Positions 5,144-9,235 of a stretch of DNA of 9,235 nucleotides are shown piece by piece; within the stretch, counting starts at the first letter, position 1; the number at the start of each line of letters is the position of its first letter. The position numbers were made by a program, and so were the translations under genes. Origin of the DNA: Candidatus Aminicenantes bacterium UBA876 (GTDB lineage Bacteria; Acidobacteriota; Aminicenantia; UBA2199). The stretch lies in NCBI GenBank assembly GCA_002294665.1, contig DBFQ01000028.1, forward strand, positions 1 through 9,235, in the 5' to 3' direction. The notes beneath the pieces were generated by a model. It was given only the letters and a program-made list of their open reading frames with translations, was not told where the DNA came from and made no database searches.

Positions 5144-7120
5144 TTAAAACAGTTCAAGGCGCAGGTTCTTCAGGCGCCGGACACGATCGCGAAGCCTGGC
5201 CGCGTTGACGAAGTCCAGCGCATCGGCGCGGCGGCGCATCTCTTTTTCCAATTCCTGGATGGTCTGATCCAGGCTCTCACCGTCCCTGATTTCACTGTCG
5301 GATTCGATCGCGGTTTTTTCCACCCACCACGAATCGTCGTGAAAATTCCGCACCGCTTTGCGGATGCTGCGCGGCACCAGGCCGTGTCTGCGGTTGTACT
5401 CTTCCTGGTATTCCCGGCGGCGGCGTGTCTCCCGGATGGCGGAGCGAATGGAATCGGTTGAATCATTCATGTACAACAACACCCGGCCGTCGACATTACG
5501 CGCGGCGCGACCGAAAGTCTGAATCAGCGAACGTTCCGAACGCAGGAATCCTTCGCGGTCCGCGTCCAGAACCGCCACCAGCGAAACCTCCGGCAAATCC
5601 AAGCCTTCGCGCAGGAGGTTGATCCCCACCAGCACGTCCACTTCCCCTCCACGCAGCTGCTGCAGGATGCGGATACGGTCCAGGGGCTTGATTTCCGAGT
5701 GCATGTAGGTTCCCCGGATCCCCTGCTCGGCCAGGAAAGCCGTGAGTTTTTCCGCCATGCGCTTGGTCAATGTGGTTACCAGCACCCGGTACCCCTTGTC
5801 CACCTCGGTACGGATTTCCGCCACCAGGTCATGAACCGGGTTTTCCACGCGCCGTTCCTCCACCCGCGGATCCAGCAAGCCGGTGGGGCGGACCAGCAAC
5901 TCGATCACCCCGTTCTTACCGGCCGCATGGATCTCTTCGCGGGCCGGCGTGGCGGAAACGTACAGTACACGGTCCAGCCGGGCCTCGGCTTCTTCGATGC
6001 GCAGGGGGCGGTTGTCCAGCGCGGAAGGCAGGCGGAATCCGAATTCGACCAGTTTCAGCTTGCGTGAGCGGTCCCCCGCGTACATTCCCCGCAATTGCGG
6101 TATCGTGATATGGGATTCGTCCATAATGGTCAGAAACGGGCGGGGAAAATAATCCAGCAGGGTGAAAGGCGGGTCGCCGCTGCGGCGACCGGAAAGATAC
6201 AAAGAATAGTTCTCAATGCCCGGGCAGTGTCCGAATTGGGCCAATTGTTCCATGTCAAACCGCGTCCGCTCAGCCAATCGCTCCGCCAGGTCCGCGCGGC
6301 CATGCTCTCGAAACCAGGCTTCACGTGCTTCCAGTTCGGCCAGCACCTGTGCAACCGTGGTCTGCACGCGTTCGCCGTGATAGTGGAAATAGGATACCGG
6401 GAAGATATCCACCCGATCCAGTTCCTCCCGGGTTTCGCCGGTGATCGGGTCAAAGAACTCAATCACCGCCAGTCCGTCTCCGCTGATGACAAAGCGCAGG
6501 GGGTATTCCTCGCTGGTCGGAAAAACCTCCACCGCCGGACCGCGCACACGCAATCCGCCGGCGTTTATCATCCCCTCTGAACGCTGATAACCGAGGTTGA
6601 CGAGGTCGTGGATTAATCCCTCGCGGGAAAGCGGGGATTTGCGGTGAAACGAAAGGCGCTGTCGATAGAAATCATCCGGGGAGCCGATGTTGTAGATGGC
6701 GGAAACGGAGGCCACCACCACGGTGAAACGTGATTCCAGCAGGCCGCGAACCGCCTCCATGCGCAATCGCTCCAGATCCGGATTGATGGATACTTCCTTG
6801 GCGATGTAGAGGTTGCGCTGCGGGACAAACGCTTCCGGCTGGTAGTAATCGTAGTAACTGATAAAGTATCCCACGCGGTTGCGCGGGAAAAAGCCGCGAA
6901 ATTCCTGGTAAAGCTGCGCCGCCAGGGTCTTGTTCGGCGCCAGCACCAGGGTCGCCAGTCCCAGGTCTTGAATCACCCGCGCCATGGTAAAGGTTTTTCC
7001 GGATCCGGTCACTCCCAGCAGCACCTGTCGCTCGCGTCCGCCTTGAAACGCCTCAACGATCTGTTTGACCGCTTGCTGTTGAGCCGGAGTGGCGCTATAA
7101 GGAGAAACGAGTTCAAACAC
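5144..7120 (-). CDS. uvrB: Excinuclease ABC subunit UvrB
   Basis: UvrB is the damage-verifying helicase-like subunit of nucleotide excision repair: it is loaded by UvrA and recruits UvrC. Motifs, in order: Walker A GVTGSGKT (36-43); beta-hairpin YYDYYQPEAF (89-98); DESH box (334-337); YVSATP; LVTTLTKRMAE; GINLLREGLDLPEVSLVAVLDADREGFLRSERSLIQTFGRAARN; and a C-terminal UVR domain near 615-655 (IQELEKEM...ARLRDRV). The chosen GTG start (7120) gives 658 residues beginning FELVSPY, as in the family; it overlaps the previous stop by 8 nt (GTGTTTGA). An ATG at 7201 would add 27 unrelated residues. Odd points: the usual GDQP near the N-terminus is PAQQ here, and the DTYIEKD stretch reads NLYIAKE. Overall this is still a full-length, probably functional UvrB. 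Confidence 0.96.
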   Translation of the reverse strand: MFELVSPYSATPAQQQAVKQIVEAFQGGRERQVLLGVTGSGKTFTMARVIQDLGLATLVLAPNKTLAAQLYQEFRGFFPRNRVGYFISYYDYYQPEAFVPQRNLYIAKEVSINPDLERLRMEAVRGLLESRFTVVVASVSAIYNIGSPDDFYRQRLSFHRKSPLSREGLIHDLVNLGYQRSEGMINAGGLRVRGPAVEVFPTSEEYPLRFVISGDGLAVIEFFDPITGETREELDRVDIFPVSYFHYHGERVQTTVAQVLAELEAREAWFREHGRADLAERLAERTRFDMEQLAQFGHCPGIENYSLYLSGRRSGDPPFTLLDYFPRPFLTIMDESHITIPQLRGMYAGDRSRKLKLVEFGFRLPSALDNRPLRIEEAEARLDRVLYVSATPAREEIHAAGKNGVIELLVRPTGLLDPRVEERRVENPVHDLVAEIRTEVDKGYRVLVTTLTKRMAEKLTAFLAEQGIRGTYMHSEIKPLDRIRILQQLRGGEVDVLVGINLLREGLDLPEVSLVAVLDADREGFLRSERSLIQTFGRAARNVDGRVLLYMNDSTDSIRSAIRETRRRREYQEEYNRRHGLVPRSIRKAVRNFHDDSWWVEKTAIESDSEIRDGESLDQTIQELEKEMRRRADALDFVNAARLRDRVRRLKNLRLELF

Positions 7121-8111
7121 GCGGTTTCTCTTGATCGATACTATCCCGCCATTCTTTGACCAGATACGGAGGCCGCTCCCCCGCCAGCACGGCGGCGACA
7201 CTCTCTTCCACCATGCGCCCCATGCGTTCGCGGGCGTAATGCGTGGCGCTTCCCGTGTGCGGGGCCAGCACCACGTTTTGTAATGAGCAAAGCAACGGGT
7301 TTACCTGCGGCTCGTGCTCGTACACATCCAGGCCCGCGCCGCCGATGCATTTCTTTCGCAGACAGTCGGCCAGGGCCGCCTCGTCCACCAGGGCGCCACG
7401 CGCCACGTTGATCAGAATGGCATCCGCCTTCATCCGTTTCAGCACATCGCGGTTCACCAGGTGGTGGACGGCTTTGGAATAGGGCAAGTGGAGGGAAATC
7501 ACATCCGCGGTTTCGACCAGTTCGGAAAATTCAACAAACCGGTAGTCGCGTTCATTTTCCAGCGCGGGCTTACGGCTGCGCGATGAATAGATGATTCTCA
7601 TGCCGAAGGCTTCCGCCCGCGCCGCCACCGCGGTACCGATCCGCCCCATGCCGACGATTCCCATCACGGCCCCGTTCAACTCGCGCCCCAGCATCAGGTC
7701 GGACGCCCAGCCATGAAATCCCCCGCTGCGAACCAGGCGGTCGCCTTCCACCACCCTGCGGGCCACGGCCAGCAACAATGCCATGGTCTGGTCCGCGGTG
7801 GCCGCGGTTAATACGTCCGGGGTGTGCGTCACCCAGATTCCCCGTTGCATGGCCGCCTGGACGTCGATGTTGTTGTATCCCACAGCGTAATTGGCAATGA
7901 TCTTCAGGCCGGGCCCGTTTTCCAACACCTGCCGCGTAACCGGTTCGGACAGAAAACTGATCAACGCCCGCGCATCCGGGTGGACGGCCAGCACGCCGCT
8001 CAGATCACTCTCCCCCCCTTCCACCTGAATCAGGTTCCAGCGCGAAGCCATGTCACGTTGAACATCGGGCAGCAGATGGTGGGTCAATACCACAACCGGT
8101 TTATGCATCAT
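7113..8111 (-). CDS. D-2-hydroxyacid dehydrogenase, glyoxylate/hydroxypyruvate reductase-like
   Basis: This is a member of the D-isomer 2-hydroxyacid dehydrogenase family, closest by eye to the GyaR/GhrB group that reduces glyoxylate or hydroxypyruvate to glycolate or D-glycerate. The Rossmann motif GMGRIG is at 154-159; catalytic residues are Arg238 (NVARGA), Glu267 (DVYEHEP) and His285 (APHTGSAT). After the second Rossmann strand the sequence is YSSRSRKP, with no acidic residue and two arginines, suggesting NADP(H) preference (inference). The 332-residue length is normal. Two adjacent ATGs (8111 and 8108) can start it; GGGAGG at 8121-8116 is 4 nt from the first and 7 from the second, so 8108 may be the true start. 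It overlaps the upstream nucleosidase-like gene and the downstream uvrB, indicating one transcript. Confidence 0.93.
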   Translation of the reverse strand: MMHKPVVVLTHHLLPDVQRDMASRWNLIQVEGGESDLSGVLAVHPDARALISFLSEPVTRQVLENGPGLKIIANYAVGYNNIDVQAAMQRGIWVTHTPDVLTAATADQTMALLLAVARRVVEGDRLVRSGGFHGWASDLMLGRELNGAVMGIVGMGRIGTAVAARAEAFGMRIIYSSRSRKPALENERDYRFVEFSELVETADVISLHLPYSKAVHHLVNRDVLKRMKADAILINVARGALVDEAALADCLRKKCIGGAGLDVYEHEPQVNPLLCSLQNVVLAPHTGSATHYARERMGRMVEESVAAVLAGERPPYLVKEWRDSIDQEKPRV

Positions 8112-8793
8112 TTTTCCTCCCGGATTCTTTGAAATTGAACAATCGCCCCCGGGTCAGCGCCATCAAACCGCGGCGGAACTCCCTTCCCAATGCGTCAGGA
8201 TCCGGAAACGGACGAATGCCCTCCTCGGTCACGCGGTCGGTCAACACGACCAACGCCGTAATATCGCGCTGCAGCCGGGCGCGCAGGGGGAACAGTTCCA
8301 TCTCAACGATTTGCGCGCCGCGGGCCCGTTGCCGGCGCAGCCAGGCCGGTGTTTCGCGCTGGACCATATCAACGCTGACCCCGGTCACGGATTCCAGGCC
8401 GCGGAAGGTTCTTCCGCCCAGGTCCAGCACGCGAGAGCGGGAAAAACTTCTGAGCGGGCCGCTGCCCATGATACGGCCCACCTGTACCAGGCGCGTCCCG
8501 GCCGCTTCGGGCGTCAGCGAACCCGCGGTCCCCAGGAACGAAATCCCCGGCGGCAGCGGTTCACCCAGTAAAGCCAGGTGGGTAAACAAAGCCGGGTATC
8601 CCAGAAACCCCGTAACCAGGGTGAATGAATCCATGTCCAACCACTCCCCACCCAGACGCCGCCTGCGCTCGGTAGCGGAGCGGCGGAAAAGATCCAGCAG
8701 TTTCTGATCATGAAACCAGGGAACCAGGATCAGGTGTTCAGACAAGGGGAAAGGGAGTTTCGGGGACCGGGTTCGGCGTGAATTCGCTTGCAT
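8101..8793 (-). CDS. Nucleoside phosphorylase/nucleosidase-superfamily protein
   Basis: This 230-residue protein resembles the PNP/UDP phosphorylase superfamily (MTA/SAH nucleosidase, purine phosphorylase, futalosine hydrolase). It has a central FLGTAGSLTPE segment (87-96), a GAQIVEMELF segment (159-168) whose EME (164-166) matches the ribose-binding Glu motif, and LVVLTDRV with Asp186 at the place of the catalytic Asp. The N-terminal LILVPW strand is a weak match, and the phosphate-binding region is not clear. Substrate cannot be assigned. The start ATG at 8793 is 11 nt after the tRNA-Val gene, preceded by a T-rich tract and no ribosome site; an open frame extending further upstream runs through the tRNA and is not credible. 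The end overlaps the dehydrogenase start by 11 nt. Confidence 0.7.
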   Translation of the reverse strand: MQANSRRTRSPKLPFPLSEHLILVPWFHDQKLLDLFRRSATERRRRLGGEWLDMDSFTLVTGFLGYPALFTHLALLGEPLPPGISFLGTAGSLTPEAAGTRLVQVGRIMGSGPLRSFSRSRVLDLGGRTFRGLESVTGVSVDMVQRETPAWLRRQRARGAQIVEMELFPLRARLQRDITALVVLTDRVTEEGIRPFPDPDALGREFRRGLMALTRGRLFNFKESGRKNDA

Positions 8794-8804
8794 GAAAAAA
8801 AGAA

Positions 8805-8877
8805 TGGGCGATAGAGGATTTGAACCTCTGACTTCTACCGTGTGAAGGTAGCACTCTAGCCGCTGAGTTAATCGCCC
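8805..8877 (-). tRNA. tRNA-Val (anticodon CAC)
   Basis: A complete 73-nt cloverleaf folds on the minus strand: a perfect 7-bp acceptor (GGGCGAU/AUCGCCC), D-stem ACUC/GAGU, anticodon stem CUACC/GGUAG with loop UUCACAC, variable loop AAGUC, T-stem AGAGG/CCUCU with loop UUCAAAU, and discriminator A. The anticodon CAC (8844-8842) reads GUG valine codons. CCA is not encoded, so it must be added by nucleotidyltransferase. Confidence 0.97.
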
Positions 8878-8889
8878 AGTCGCCTTGTC

Positions 8890-8918
8890 ATTATACCCAT
8901 CCATGAAGCGAAAATCAA
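8890..8918 (-). promoter_or_regulatory. Promoter of tRNA-Val and probably of the downstream operon
   Basis: On the minus strand TTGATT (8918-8913) and TATAAT (8895-8890) are separated by exactly 17 nt. The predicted +1 near 8883 leaves a leader of about six nt before the mature tRNA. No other promoter was recognised before the nucleosidase-like gene, so readthrough past the tRNA probably feeds the dehydrogenase and uvrB. No LexA (SOS) box was recognised for uvrB. Confidence 0.8.
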
Positions 8919-8975
8919 GTAGCCCAGGTAACAGGAGACTTTGAGTCGAAAGTTGAAAGCCGGAAGTAAAAACCG

Positions 8976-9101
8976 GTGATGGGGCGACGACGGGGAGTTG
9001 GAGTGATGGGGAAACTTGCAGATCGGTGATGGGAACAGGAAGTGCGGGTGATGGGGCGGCGGGGAGTTCGAGTGATGAAGGAACCCTTCGGCTCGGTGAT
9101 G
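8976..9101. repeat. Six GTGATG words spaced 22-27 bp
   Basis: GTGATG begins at 8976, 9003, 9026, 9048, 9072 and 9096, giving intervals of 27, 23, 22, 24 and 24 bp. Units 1 and 4 are near copies (GTGATGGGGCG then CGGGGAGTT with GA at the end), giving a higher-order period of 72 bp. The array lies about 58-183 bp upstream of the tRNA -35 box. It may be a degenerate tandem repeat or a set of protein binding sites. Confidence 0.65.
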
Positions 9102-9108
9102 AAAAAGC

Positions 9109-9122
9109 CGGAACCGGTTCCG
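9109..9122. repeat. 14-bp perfect palindrome CGGAACCGGTTCCG
   Basis: CGGAACCGGTTCCG is its own reverse complement and ends the GTGATG array. It could be a dimeric regulator site or simply part of the repeat tract; nothing in the sequence decides this. Confidence 0.5.
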
Positions 9123-9235
9123 AATAAGGAATAAAGAAGAAGGAATAAGGTGCAATAATCACAATGGTTTCTTATTCATTATTCCGTACGCATTATTCCG
9201 GCCTGTTTCCCGCCACTCGCCCCTCGCCAATGGCC

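Larger units (their letters stand above)
8919..9235. other. Non-coding region upstream of the tRNA-Val promoter
   Basis: No credible gene is seen. The region holds the GTGATG array (8976-9101), a 14-bp palindrome (9109-9122), an imperfect long-range inverted repeat of GGAATAA-type sequence (9120-9134 against 9172-9186, 13 of 15 matching) and GCCCCTCGCC at 9219-9228. Open frames across it are low-complexity Pro/Ser text and overlap the tRNA. Confidence 0.6.

Noticed and set aside
6095..6580. 161-residue plus-strand frame inside uvrB
   Set aside because: It is antisense to conserved UvrB motifs and carries no recognisable domain.
7121..7201. ATG at 7201 as the uvrB start
   Set aside because: It would overlap the dehydrogenase by 89 nt and add 27 residues absent from UvrB proteins; GTG 7120 gives the family N-terminus.
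8976..9101. CRISPR array
   Set aside because: Only six bases are shared by all units, spacing is irregular, and no cas gene is nearby.
8794..9162. N-terminal extension of the nucleosidase-like frame up to 9162
   Set aside because: The extension runs through the tRNA-Val gene, its promoter and the GTGATG array, and its Pro/Ser-rich text is unlike the family.

Overview
The window reads as a chromosomal segment from a GC-rich bacterium with ordinary sigma-70-type promoters, housekeeping genes and tightly packed operons. The FN3 lipoprotein with a lipobox implies an outer or cell membrane lipoprotein system. The tRNA gene does not encode CCA. The HslUV protease, a DUF362 ferredoxin-like protein and word-like intergenic repeats suggest an anaerobic or facultative environmental lineage, possibly Acidobacteriota/Aminicenantes-like or a former deltaproteobacterium. 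That placement is an impression, not a measurement.

Region 1 (1-4230, + strand) is one tight operon. A near-consensus promoter (31-59) points exactly at the A of the hslV start codon. It is followed by hslV (protease), hslU (ATPase, 4-nt overlap), a lipoprotein with an LptM-like N-terminus and FN3 domains (1-nt gap), and a DUF362 protein with two 4Fe-4S clusters (1-nt gap if its GTG start is right). HslU and HslV form the two-part ATP-dependent protease. The last two genes have no established role in it and may only share the transcript.

Region 2 (4231-5143) is a convergent intergenic stretch with octamer repeats and a minus-strand hairpin, then a small AhpD/carboxymuconolactone-decarboxylase-like gene (- strand), then a repeat-rich non-coding spacer with two palindromes.

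Region 3 (5144-8918, - strand) is a second operon: a TTGATT-N17-TATAAT promoter, tRNA-Val(CAC), a nucleoside phosphorylase-superfamily protein starting 11 nt after the tRNA, a D-2-hydroxyacid dehydrogenase (11-nt overlap), and uvrB starting at a GTG that overlaps the previous stop (8-nt overlap). UvrB is nucleotide excision repair; the partners look metabolic.

Region 4 (8919-9235) is non-coding. It holds six spaced GTGATG words upstream of the tRNA promoter, a 14-bp palindrome and an AT-rich GGAATAA-type repeat.

I see no clear new defence or mobile system. The most notable points are the probable leaderless hslV mRNA, the LptM-like/FN3 fusion lipoprotein, the altered Q-motif region of UvrB, the tRNA-headed uvrB operon, and the dispersed octamer and GTGATG repeats.
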